NCBI GenBank assembly: GCA_964431735.1
Contig: CAYSLJ010000001.1
Span: 62,001-126,000, forward strand
Reading direction: 5' to 3'
From: CALARM01 sp964431735
GTDB taxonomy: Bacteria > Vulcanimicrobiota > SpSt-956 > JAKJGF01
Length of the DNA: 64,000 nt
Of this stretch, positions 1-7,409 are shown in pieces. Positions within the stretch are counted from its first letter, which is position 1; each line of letters begins with the position of its first letter. A model generated the notes under the pieces. The model did no database searches. It saw nothing but the letters and a program-made list of their open reading frames with translations, and was not told the origin of the DNA. The translations under genes were made by a program, and so were the position numbers.

Positions 1-7
1 GTGCCAT
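1..7 (-). CDS. start of a gene downstream of fliF, probably fliG (partial)
   Basis: The minus strand reads an ATG followed by one Ala codon and then leaves the window. A strong ribosome-binding sequence (GAAAGGCGG) lies about 8 bases upstream. The stop of fliF is only about 26 bases away, so this is the next gene of the same operon. In most flagellar operons fliG follows fliF, and FliG proteins commonly begin Met-Ala. The identity is inferred from position only. Confidence 0.45.
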
Positions 8-33
8 TAAGATATCCGCCTTTCTAAGACAAA

Positions 34-1656
34 TTATTCATCTTCTGCAAGCCATACTCTGAAGAGAACAGCTATGTTTTCAGGACTTTCTTTAGCAACT
101 CCCTGTATTCGTTCCATAAGGTTATCAACCTGGGCTTTCTTTCTCTTGTCTTCCAGCGAGAGTACCGGTTCTGTAAGACCGAGATCTATTTCGCCCGGTT
201 TTAATTTATCTTCCAGTGCCAGCGGTACTTCCTCTGTCAGAAGTTCAAGAGGTTTCTCCGGCTTTTCCTCTACTTTGATAAGGACTTTTCTTTTTGATAA
301 CAGGAGTGTTATGGCCATGAGTATGACTATAAGAGCTACCATAATATATACATATTTAAAAGGTATCATACCTGCTAACTTTTCTCCTGCCCCTGCGGCA
401 GGTAATTGCTGTGCAATACCGTTAAATGCAATAGATGCAACTTTTATCTGATCCCTCTGACTGTTTAAACCTATAGAACTGGATACAAGATCTTTAATAT
501 TGGAAAGATCCTCTGCTGTAAGAGCGAGATTTTTATCTATGCCTACACCTATTGATATATATTTTATTTCTCCCGGCATATTTATATGTTTCATCTTTTC
601 TGTGCTTATCTCATAATTAGATATGGTTTCTCCTCTTTTATAATTGTTTTTATTATCTCCTCCCTTTGCAGCAGGATAGGAAGGAACTTTTTGATCCGTA
701 TTTGCCCCTCCTCCCGGCGGAGAACCTCCTCCTTCATATTTTTCATCCAGTACCTGTTCACTTCTGAGCACTCCTGAAGTACCCTTGACAGGTATATAGG
801 TTTCCTTATCAATTTCTCTTTTATCCATATTTATTTCAACACTTATCTGAACTACTGCTTTTTTAGAGCCTACTACCGAGTCCATAAGTGTTTCAACCTT
901 TGTCTGCAGATCTGTTTCTATTTTTTTCTTCAGTTTGTAATATTTGGCGAGTACATCATCAGGATCAGGTATATCTTCATCTTTTTTCCGAAGATTATTT
1001 GATATCAGATTTCCGTAATTATCAAGGACCGATACATTATCAGGTTTTAGACCTTCTACACTGCTGCATATAAGATGAACTATACCCTGAACCTGTTCCG
1101 AATTTATATCAGCACCGGGTTTTAAATATAACACTATAGAAGCAGTGGGAGATTTTTCCATATCTGTAAGAAGTCTTGTTTTTGGTATGGTAATATGAAT
1201 TCTGCTGTCAGATACACCTTCTAGCTGGTTTATGGTCTGGGATAATTCTCCCTGAAGGGCTCTCTGGTAATTCATCTCTTTTTCAAATTCAGTTCCTACA
1301 AGATTGGTCTTATCAAATATTTCAAATCCTATTTTACCTTTCTTGGGAAGTCCCTGACCTGCCAGAGATAGACGCTGTTCATAAAGACTTTCTGCCGGTA
1401 TAAGTATAGTAGAACCTCCGTCGGCAATTTTATAGTTTATTTTACTGTCTTTTAATTTCTGTATGATTGCATTTGCATCTTCGGCGTTCAACTCGGAAAA
1501 CAAAACCTTATATTCAGTTTTTGTAACCCAGTTTATAAATATAACGATTCCTGCAATAGCCAGAACAGCTATAGAGAAAAAAAATATTTTTTGTTTTCTT
1601 GTAAGACCCAGAACCAGTGCTGTTATTTGCTCTCTATATTTCTGTAATTCTGCCAT
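34..1656 (-). CDS. fliF: flagellar MS-ring protein FliF
   Basis: FliF builds the membrane-embedded MS ring on which the flagellar basal body, rotor and export gate assemble. The 540-residue protein has the expected plan: a cytoplasmic N-terminus, a first membrane span at about 24-43, the YscJ/FliF ring-building domain at about 47-220 (with the segment QGLPKKGKIGFEIFDKTN), a FliF-specific periplasmic domain at about 250-420 with a Gly/Pro-rich loop near 310-330, a second span at about 433-456, and a cytoplasmic tail. The tail ends ENIAVLFRVWLAEDE, which resembles the FliG-binding end of FliF. The ATG follows AAAGGGAAAAAAA. It is the fourth gene of flgB-flgC-fliE-fliF. Identification is secure. 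Confidence 0.97.
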   Translation of the reverse strand: MAELQKYREQITALVLGLTRKQKIFFFSIAVLAIAGIVIFINWVTKTEYKVLFSELNAEDANAIIQKLKDSKINYKIADGGSTILIPAESLYEQRLSLAGQGLPKKGKIGFEIFDKTNLVGTEFEKEMNYQRALQGELSQTINQLEGVSDSRIHITIPKTRLLTDMEKSPTASIVLYLKPGADINSEQVQGIVHLICSSVEGLKPDNVSVLDNYGNLISNNLRKKDEDIPDPDDVLAKYYKLKKKIETDLQTKVETLMDSVVGSKKAVVQISVEINMDKREIDKETYIPVKGTSGVLRSEQVLDEKYEGGGSPPGGGANTDQKVPSYPAAKGGDNKNNYKRGETISNYEISTEKMKHINMPGEIKYISIGVGIDKNLALTAEDLSNIKDLVSSSIGLNSQRDQIKVASIAFNGIAQQLPAAGAGEKLAGMIPFKYVYIMVALIVILMAITLLLSKRKVLIKVEEKPEKPLELLTEEVPLALEDKLKPGEIDLGLTEPVLSLEDKRKKAQVDNLMERIQGVAKESPENIAVLFRVWLAEDE

Positions 1657-1745
1657 TTTTTTTCCCTTTCTTTAAAAAACAGTAAAGTTTTTTTTCATAT
1701 GTCGATAATAGATATGGAAAGGAGTATAATTTTTATTTGAAAAAA

Positions 1746-2075
1746 TTATACATTCATCCTCATTACTTCATTATAAGCTTCTACAACCTTGTTTCTTGTT
1801 CTCAGCGCAAATTGAAAGGCCATGCTTGCTTCCTGCATGGCAATAATGACGTCATGGGCATTCTGTCCGTCACCTGAAGCAACCTGTTCTATAGATTTTG
1901 TAGCCTTCTGCTGTAAATCATTGACACTCTTTATGCCTTTTGACATTAAATCTATAATTCCGGTAAAACCTGAGCCGGTTTTTTCTTTTGAAATATCTTT
2001 CTGATCACCATGTCTGTTACCGGTTACTTCCATCAGTTTCAGCGGTTCAAGACCACCTGCAGGAAAAGATGTCAT
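1746..2075 (-). CDS. fliE: flagellar hook-basal body protein FliE
   Basis: FliE is the small adaptor joining the MS ring and the proximal rod, and one of the first substrates of the flagellar export apparatus. The protein has 109 residues, normal for the family. The C-terminal half carries the family signature (GQNAHDVIIAMQEASMAFQF, then ALRTRNKVVEAYNEVMRMNV). There is no cleavable signal, as expected for a substrate of flagellar export. The ATG is preceded by AAAGGAGG at about 9 bases. It lies 15 bp from flgC and about 90 bp from fliF, in the usual flgB-flgC-fliE-fliF order. Confidence 0.95.
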   Translation of the reverse strand: MTSFPAGGLEPLKLMEVTGNRHGDQKDISKEKTGSGFTGIIDLMSKGIKSVNDLQQKATKSIEQVASGDGQNAHDVIIAMQEASMAFQFALRTRNKVVEAYNEVMRMNV

Positions 2076-2090
2076 GACATATAACCTCCT

Positions 2091-2501
2091 TTATTTACCG
2101 AGTTCAAGGGATTTCAGTATCATCTGTTTCCCTTCATTAAAGGCAGTAACATTGGCCTGATAGTTCCGGGAAGCTATTGTAAGATCGACCATTTCTCTGA
2201 CTATTTCTATATCAGGCATGGCTACATAACCATCCTGGTTTGCATCAGGATGACCGGGAAGATAAACCATTCTTGGCGGTGCTATATCCTGGACTATATC
2301 TACTACCTTCGAGCCGTTTCCGGCAGAGTTTCCTCTTTCAGGAGAACGTTCCATCAGTATAGCCATCTGTCTTTTGAAAGGCCCTCCTTCAGGTGTTCTG
2401 GTAGTTGTTGCATTTGCTATGTTATTTGATATGACATCCATGACAAGTCTCTGAGAAGTCAGGGCAGACGCACTTGTTTCAAGACCGTAAAAAATACCCA
2501 T
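2091..2501 (-). CDS. flgC: flagellar proximal rod protein FlgC
   Basis: FlgC is a proximal rod subunit exported through the flagellar apparatus. The 136-residue protein has the rod/hook family N-terminus (LVMDVISNNIANATT at about 19-33) and the conserved C-terminal helix (SRNYQANVTAFNEGKQMILK). Its central part includes GHPDANQDGYVAMPDIEIVR, characteristic of FlgC. The start ATG is preceded by GGAGG and AGAGG. Only 14 bp separate it from flgB, so the two are co-transcribed. Confidence 0.96.
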   Translation of the reverse strand: MGIFYGLETSASALTSQRLVMDVISNNIANATTTRTPEGGPFKRQMAILMERSPERGNSAGNGSKVVDIVQDIAPPRMVYLPGHPDANQDGYVAMPDIEIVREMVDLTIASRNYQANVTAFNEGKQMILKSLELGK

Positions 2502-2515
2502 TTCCTCTTAACCTC

Positions 2516-2938
2516 CTACTCTCCTCTTATGGCAGACGTAATCCCCGTAAAAACGTCTCCAAGTATTCTTGTATAGGTACGAAAAGAAAGGGAGTTCTCT
2601 GCAAGAGTGGACATTTCCCTGTCTATATCGACATTATTTCCGTTAATCTGCCTGTACGTATCAGATGCAATAACTCTCGGCATAAGTTCTGACAGATCCG
2701 GCGGCGATGGTGAGATATGATTTTTATCTGTTACAGATAGATTTAGTTTTTCATTCTCTCCGTTTTTTTCCTGGAGCAGTTTTTTTACCTCTCCCTGAAA
2801 ACTTATATCAGAGGCTTTAAATCCGGGAGTTGTAGCATTGGCAATATTGTTTGATATTACCTTATATCTCAAAGCCGAAGCATCAAGACATTTCTGTAAC
2901 AGTAATATTTTGGAGTCATTTGCAATTCTTTCTATCAT
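2516..2938 (-). CDS. flgB: flagellar proximal rod protein FlgB
   Basis: FlgB is a proximal rod subunit. The 140-residue protein shows the N-terminal rod motif (ALRYKVISNNIANATTPGFK at about 22-41) and the C-terminal helix (LAENSLSFRTYTRILGDVF). It is the first gene of the flgB-flgC-fliE-fliF unit. AAGGA lies about 11 bases upstream of the ATG. The roughly 580 bp upstream contain a sigma-28-type promoter (3229-3255) and two perfect palindromes, which makes this a regulated operon head. Confidence 0.95.
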   Translation of the reverse strand: MIERIANDSKILLLQKCLDASALRYKVISNNIANATTPGFKASDISFQGEVKKLLQEKNGENEKLNLSVTDKNHISPSPPDLSELMPRVIASDTYRQINGNNVDIDREMSTLAENSLSFRTYTRILGDVFTGITSAIRGE

Positions 2939-2974
2939 CTCACAACAGTCCTTTGAGAAAATTTTCTTCTATCC

Positions 2975-2988
2975 ACTACTATAGTAGT
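2975..2988. promoter_or_regulatory. 14-bp perfect palindrome in the flgB leader
   Basis: The sequence ACTACTATAGTAGT is a perfect palindrome centred about 43 bp upstream of the flgB start codon, inside the presumed 5' untranslated region. It could be an operator or a short RNA hairpin. No family assignment is possible from sequence. Confidence 0.35.
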
Positions 2989-3228
2989 TTTTGAGGGATT
3001 TTTTTTCAATTCTTCTATGGAACTATTTGGAAGCCATAGGGGAACTATTTTATTGATTTTCTCGAAGATTGGCGTGATATAAGGAAATTTCAGGGGTTAT
3101 ATTCTAAAGGGCTGAAATGGATTTTTTTACTCATCTTAATCTTTATCTGAAGAAATACTATATATTACAGTGAAAATAAAAATTTAAATTTTATAAGACA
3201 GTGAGCATTTTAAACCCATCCATATCTA

Positions 3229-3255
3229 TTATCGGCACGTTTTTGAAAAACTTTA
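3229..3255 (-). promoter_or_regulatory. sigma-28-type promoter for flgB-flgC-fliE-fliF
   Basis: On the minus strand TAAA is followed by exactly 15 bases and then GCCGATAA, a perfect match to the FliA/SigD consensus. It points toward flgB, about 290 bp away. The region 2939-3345 otherwise contains no gene that I can see. The promoter match is direct; its use is inferred. Confidence 0.75.
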
Positions 3256-3286
3256 GGGGTTTTAAAAAAATATTTTTTAAATTTTT

Positions 3287-3306
3287 ACTAGTTCTTTAGA
3301 ACTAGT
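3287..3306. promoter_or_regulatory. inverted repeat upstream of the flgB promoter
   Basis: ACTAGTTC, TTTA, GAACTAGT form a perfect 8-bp inverted repeat about 30 bp upstream of the -35 element of the flgB promoter. It sits where an activator or repressor site would be. It lacks a downstream T-run in the minus direction, so it is not a convincing terminator for the gene ending at 3518. Confidence 0.4.
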
Positions 3307-3345
3307 TATTTTGTAAAATTTCTATATACAGGATTAAGCCTTTTT

Positions 3346-3525
3346 CTGTGACCAGTGAGCAGTGATCAGTGACCAGTGAGTCAGCGAACCCTGTGGTCGC
3401 CCGGTACCGGTAAAAACACGCATCACGCATCACGCATTACGCATTACGCATCACGCATTACGAGCCACCTGTCACGCGTCACGCGTTACGCGTCACGATT
3501 ATCACGCATCACGATTATCACTCAC
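3346..3525. repeat. 7-bp repeat array with hairpin module
   Basis: Three parts are visible. Copies of a CAGTGA-type unit run at about 3350-3382. A hairpin module at about 3384-3411 has GCGAACC paired with GGTCGC, followed by CCGGTACCGG. A long run of heptamers follows (CACGCAT, TACGCAT, CACGCGT, TACGCGT, ending GTCACGATT and TCACTCACCAGTGA). The end of the array overlaps the stop codon and last codons of the gene at 3518-5206. Confidence 0.85.
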
Positions 3526-5206
3526 CAGTGATACCGAATCTCTCATACTGCCTTTTTATCTCATATTCCCATGAAGATATGTCATAATCTTTTTCGAGTC
3601 CTCTCAGAATAAATTTATAATTCTGTTTTTGTATCTCTTCTGAATCTTTATCCGAAATGTTCCAGGTCATGCCATAAGGTGTTTCTCTGAATTGTTCTTT
3701 ATTTCCCTGTGGTTCTGTTACAAATATGTTGAATTTTTTTATATTCAGAGATATTAAATTTATATCTACAGAAGACGTATCTTCATATTTATCCTGTAAA
3801 ATTACCATATCGGGATATCGCTTTTTTATCTCCTCTGTATACCAGTCATATCTGAGTTTTACATAATCTATTACCTTTACGTCTCTTCTGAACCCTTCTG
3901 CCATCTGTAAATAATCGACTGTCATTGACGGAAGATCACCTTTTACGAATAATATTGAATCCTGTGGCAGGGGAGAAAGAATATTTTTTCCGTAATCAAA
4001 GGCCAGATAATTATTCCGAAAATCTGCTTCATCCATATTGGATATAAAAGGTACGGAAAAGCATATGAAAACTATAAAAACTGCAATAATTACATTCCAT
4101 GTGGCAGAAAATGTACTGGATCTATAATCCAGTAAATATTTTACTCCGAAACCTGTATAAAAGGAAAAAAATACGGCAGACATAATGTAAAAACGCTGTA
4201 ATACTCCCACTAAAAGCGGTATTTCAAAAGGCATATTGGCAATGGATACAAAGAAAAATCCTGTGAAGAATATGCCTGTAATAAGAAATATATTGAAAGG
4301 AAGATCTGTGACGAAAAGATAAATAAATCCTGTAATGGCCAGTAAAATCCCGGTTATTCTGAACTGGTGGTAAAAAGAGGACATATAAACAGAGAGCTTT
4401 TTATATAAAGGGGGAGCTTTCAGATTATGTTCTTTTAAAAACTTTTCCGGTATAAGAGACATACTTCCGTAATTTTCCCTGAAGACCAGACCTTTAAAAT
4501 TTTTAATGTTTACAGGGTTGTTCCAGTTAAGAGGAGGTTCTTTCAGTGCTGCAACAGGCAGATATATATAAGGAGTAAGTCCTGCCATAAATGCAAGGAC
4601 AGAGAATAAGAGAATTTTTTTTTTGAATATATTTTTATTATATATTAGAAAAAATATCATAGCCGGTATAAGCAGAATTGCAGTATGATGGTTTGTCATA
4701 GACAGTCCGAAGAGAAAACCTGCAAGATAGATATATCTGTTGTTATGTAAATTTTCTCTCCAGACGATTAATATATAAATCAGGAGAGAAACAAACATAT
4801 TATTCAGAGGAAAAACCTCTGATACTTCGGAATAATGCCAGAAATATCTTGAAAAAGCCAGACATAAAGAACCGCACAGAGAAGATACGGGATTTTTCGT
4901 AAGAATTTCCAGTGAAAGGTAGATAAACATACAGCACAGGGAACTCAAAAAAGCAGAAAGTAAATTTACCCTCCAGGCGATAGAATAAAAAGGAATAAAT
5001 GTAAAAAATTTTCCGACCATTGTATAAAGAGGATAGCCGGGAGGATGGGGGATGCCTGTAACAGCACAGGCAGTAACAAGTTCAGTAGAATCTCCTCCTG
5101 CAATAACAGGACAGAGAAAGATTATATAGAAAGCAAAAGGTATGAAAAAAGAGGAGATAATAAAGAAAAGCCTTCCCCTGTAAACTCTTTTATCAGAAAA
5201 ATTCAT
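3518..5206 (-). CDS. DUF2723-type polytopic membrane protein (glycosyltransferase-like)
   Basis: A large integral membrane protein of 562 residues. The N-terminus has a first membrane span and then GGDSTELVTACAVTGIPHPP followed by GYPLYTMVGKFF, the hallmark of the DUF2723 / TMEM260-like family, whose fold resembles C-type protein O-mannosyl or dolichol-sugar transferases. About ten hydrophobic segments fill residues 10-400, and a soluble C-terminal part follows at 410-562. Family knowledge suggests transfer of sugar from a lipid carrier, but no substrate can be read here. It lies between cheC (13 bp away) and the flgB operon, so a role in modifying flagellar or surface proteins is possible. 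The last residues (ITGE) and stop are encoded by heptamer repeats. Confidence 0.8.
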   Translation of the reverse strand: MNFSDKRVYRGRLFFIISSFFIPFAFYIIFLCPVIAGGDSTELVTACAVTGIPHPPGYPLYTMVGKFFTFIPFYSIAWRVNLLSAFLSSLCCMFIYLSLEILTKNPVSSLCGSLCLAFSRYFWHYSEVSEVFPLNNMFVSLLIYILIVWRENLHNNRYIYLAGFLFGLSMTNHHTAILLIPAMIFFLIYNKNIFKKKILLFSVLAFMAGLTPYIYLPVAALKEPPLNWNNPVNIKNFKGLVFRENYGSMSLIPEKFLKEHNLKAPPLYKKLSVYMSSFYHQFRITGILLAITGFIYLFVTDLPFNIFLITGIFFTGFFFVSIANMPFEIPLLVGVLQRFYIMSAVFFSFYTGFGVKYLLDYRSSTFSATWNVIIAVFIVFICFSVPFISNMDEADFRNNYLAFDYGKNILSPLPQDSILFVKGDLPSMTVDYLQMAEGFRRDVKVIDYVKLRYDWYTEEIKKRYPDMVILQDKYEDTSSVDINLISLNIKKFNIFVTEPQGNKEQFRETPYGMTWNISDKDSEEIQKQNYKFILRGLEKDYDISSWEYEIKRQYERFGITGE

Positions 5207-5219
5207 AGAGAATTTCTTT

Positions 5220-5819
5220 TTATTCCAGCCCCATAATACCGAAGAGCTTACTCAGACTCTGAGGGGTAAGTAAGAATAATAAACCCCCTTCTACTCTTAT
5301 AGAGGATTCTGTAAATTCCGTTGCTACGAATATCGTTCTGTCAACATCGATTCCCATATTATTTAATATATTATTTATCATAGCACCGACTGTTTCCGTA
5401 GTGTAATTGGGAGGAGACGGCAACAGATAGGTGCCTGTAAGTCCGGAGAGGGCATTGAGATAAGAGCTTGCCAGAATATTTCCCAGTTCCATCAGTGCAG
5501 ACTGTCCCATCTCATCTATTTCTTTACTTGTGCCATGTTCCATAAACATCATAATATCTATCATTTTAAGGGCCCCTTCAACAGGCAAAAATAATATTAT
5601 ATTGCCGTTCAGATCACCTTCTATACCAAAATATATACCGACAGAAACAGTTTCACTTCCTCCCAGTTTCAATGGTATGTCTTCTATTTCCTCGACAAGT
5701 ACTTTAGGTACAGTAATATCTATTTTCATTGAGGTCATCTCAGCAAGAGCAGTAGCTGCATTGCCGGCTCCAATATTTCCTACTTCTTTAATAGCATCAA
5801 GCTGCATATCATTTAGCAT
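5220..5819 (-). CDS. cheC: CheY-P phosphatase CheC
   Basis: CheC removes phosphate from CheY-P and so resets the flagellar motor signal. The 199-residue protein carries both family active-site motifs of the form D/S-x3-E-x2-N: D8, E12, N15 in LDAIKEVGNIGAGNA, and the second in QSALMELGNILASSYLNAL at about 106-124. Having both motifs marks a full CheC rather than CheX. The ATG follows AGGAGG at 8 bases. It lies about 60 bp downstream of cheY and 13 bp before the DUF2723 gene, suggesting one transcript cheY-cheC-DUF2723. Confidence 0.93.
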   Translation of the reverse strand: MLNDMQLDAIKEVGNIGAGNAATALAEMTSMKIDITVPKVLVEEIEDIPLKLGGSETVSVGIYFGIEGDLNGNIILFLPVEGALKMIDIMMFMEHGTSKEIDEMGQSALMELGNILASSYLNALSGLTGTYLLPSPPNYTTETVGAMINNILNNMGIDVDRTIFVATEFTESSIRVEGGLLFLLTPQSLSKLFGIMGLE

Positions 5820-5880
5820 AACAAACCTCCTAAAAACCTGATTTATACCCGGAAGAATACTGCATTCAAGTAATCAATTT

Positions 5881-6246
5881 CTAAGCACTCAGTGCTTTTT
5901 CTATTGCTGCAAGTACTTTCGGGGGTTGAAAGGGTTTTACAATAAAATCTTTAGCGCCGGCTTGAATGGCTTCTATTACCATAGACTGCTGTCCCATGGC
6001 ACTGCACATAATAATTTTTGCATTCGGATCAAAGGCTATAATCTCTTTAACTGCTTCAATCCCTGTTTTTTCAGGCATAACTATATCCATAGTAACTATA
6101 TCCGGTTTCAGAGCTTTGTATTTATCTATAGCCTGAGCACCATTGGCAGCTTCTCCTGCCAGTTCATAACCATTCTGTGTAACAATATTCTTGATCATCA
6201 TTCTCATAAAAGCAGCGTCGTCAGCTATTAAAACTTTGTAAGCCAA
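5881..6246 (-). CDS. cheY: chemotaxis response regulator CheY
   Basis: A single-domain receiver of 121 residues. The acidic pocket is D9-D10, the phospho-acceptor is D54 (VTMDIVMPEK), the switch Ser is S82 (IIMCSAMGQQ) and the conserved Lys is K104 (FIVKPFQPPK). The sequence is close to the CheY group found next to cheC. The start is TTG, supported by AAAGGAGG about 8 bases upstream; no in-frame ATG lies nearby. Phosphorylated CheY binds FliM, also encoded in this window, to change motor rotation. No CheA gene is visible here. Confidence 0.92.
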   Translation of the reverse strand: MAYKVLIADDAAFMRMMIKNIVTQNGYELAGEAANGAQAIDKYKALKPDIVTMDIVMPEKTGIEAVKEIIAFDPNAKIIMCSAMGQQSMVIEAIQAGAKDFIVKPFQPPKVLAAIEKALSA

Positions 6247-6265
6247 GTTGTTACCTCCTTTATAG

Positions 6266-6330
6266 TAAGTGATACGTGATGTGTGATGCGTGATTGCACC
6301 TGCTGTTCACCATTCACTACTCATATACTC
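6266..6330. repeat. short mixed heptamer array
   Basis: GTGATRCGTGATGTGTGATGCGTG-type heptamers (units like GTGATGC) are followed by CACCATT, CACTACT units in the opposite orientation. The array occupies the whole spacer between the receiver-PAS gene and the cheY ribosome-binding site. Confidence 0.75.
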
Positions 6331-6345
6331 TTTAATTACAAAAGA

Positions 6346-7161
6346 TCAGAGATATCTTTCTTTTATTGTGAAAAGTTGCATTATTATTCCAATCACTTTA
6401 CCGTCTTCTCTTACGGGAGTAAAGCGGATATTATACCAGTCACCATTGTTTAATTTGAAATTATTTTCCAGATCCTTCTGTCCTTCCTGTTCTTTAAATC
6501 TTACAAGATATTTTTCCAGACTTTCTCTGACAGGATCGAACGTAGTACCTGAAAGTTTCTTACCTATAATATCTTGAAGTTTGACATTAAAACATCTCTC
6601 TGCTGCATGATTTATATGGACTACTACACCATCACCGTCACAGAAGACAAAACCTTCTCTCAGGGTGTTAATAAAGGCAAGCAGTTTATTCTTTTCTTCC
6701 TGCAGTTCCTCTGTTCTTTCTATTACTTTTTGTTCCAGAGTTTTATTCCAGATTTTTAATTCTTCATTAAGTCTTTTGTTTTCTTTTATGAGATCATAAT
6801 GTTCCAGAGCTTTTTCTACTGATAATTTAAGGTCGTCATTTTCCCATGGTTTCATTATAAATTTGTATACATTGCCTTTATTTATTGCCCCGATAGCTGC
6901 GTCCATATCTGCATAACCTGTAAGTATAATCCTGATTGCGTCGGGAATAATATTGATTGATTCTATAAAGAAATCCACTCCGGTCATTTCAGGCATTCTC
7001 TGATCGGAAATTATTAAGTCTACAGGAACCTCTTTGATTATTTTCAAAGCTTCCTGACTGCTGGAGGCTGTATATATCTCGTATCTATCACTGAAAAAGA
7101 GACGTTTCAGTGCAAGTTGAACCTTTTCTTCGTCATCAACAAACAGTAATTTATGGCTCAT
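6346..7161 (-). CDS. response regulator with coiled coil and PAS domain
   Basis: The 271-residue protein has a receiver domain at 1-120 (D10-D11 region, acceptor D53 in ISDQRMPEMTG, T81, K104), then a charged coiled coil at about 120-165, and a PAS domain at about 165-265 (ending FTPVREDGKVIGIIMQLFTI). It has no DNA-binding or enzymatic output domain. A paralogue of the same layout lies at 50741-51562. The family resembles RpfG-like receivers that lost the HD-GYP part. Its own sigma-28-type promoter (7262-7288) ties it to flagellar gene control. Its partner is unknown. Confidence 0.85.
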   Translation of the reverse strand: MSHKLLFVDDEEKVQLALKRLFFSDRYEIYTASSSQEALKIIKEVPVDLIISDQRMPEMTGVDFFIESINIIPDAIRIILTGYADMDAAIGAINKGNVYKFIMKPWENDDLKLSVEKALEHYDLIKENKRLNEELKIWNKTLEQKVIERTEELQEEKNKLLAFINTLREGFVFCDGDGVVVHINHAAERCFNVKLQDIIGKKLSGTTFDPVRESLEKYLVRFKEQEGQKDLENNFKLNNGDWYNIRFTPVREDGKVIGIIMQLFTIKERYL

Positions 7162-7261
7162 AATAATTTATCCTCCTCAGGAATTTTTCTCAAAAAAAAT
7201 AACTGTTCTGCAATTCGCTCTTTAAATATGATTCTCCTTCATTTATAACTTAATATATTTT

Positions 7262-7288
7262 ATATCGGCTTTTTGTTATATAATATTA
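7262..7288 (-). promoter_or_regulatory. sigma-28-type promoter (minus strand) for the receiver-PAS gene
   Basis: The minus strand reads TAAT, 15 bases, GCCGATAT, pointing to the gene starting at 7161. It is back to back with a second sigma-28-type promoter on the plus strand. Confidence 0.65.
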
Positions 7289-7298
7289 GAGAGAAATT

Positions 7299-7325
7299 TA
7301 ATTTAATTTATTTTTTTGCCGATAA
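7299..7325 (+). promoter_or_regulatory. sigma-28-type promoter (plus strand) for the fliK-like gene
   Basis: The plus strand reads TAAT, 15 bases, GCCGATAA, about 85 bp before the ATG at 7410. Together with the minus-strand match 11 bp away it forms a divergent sigma-28 promoter pair. Confidence 0.65.
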
Positions 7326-7328
7326 TAA

Positions 7329-7390
7329 AAGTGAAGAGTGAAGGGTGAAAAGAATAAGACTTTCCTCACTATTCACTATTCACTACTCAT
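7329..7390. repeat. AT-rich heptamer array in the fliK-like leader
   Basis: GTGAAGA and GTGAAGG units are followed by inverted CACTATT, CACTATT, CACTACT units. The array lies between the sigma-28 promoter and the start codon, so it would be transcribed as an untranslated leader able to fold on itself. Confidence 0.75.
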
Positions 7391-7409
7391 TTTTACGCAG
7401 GTGAACATT

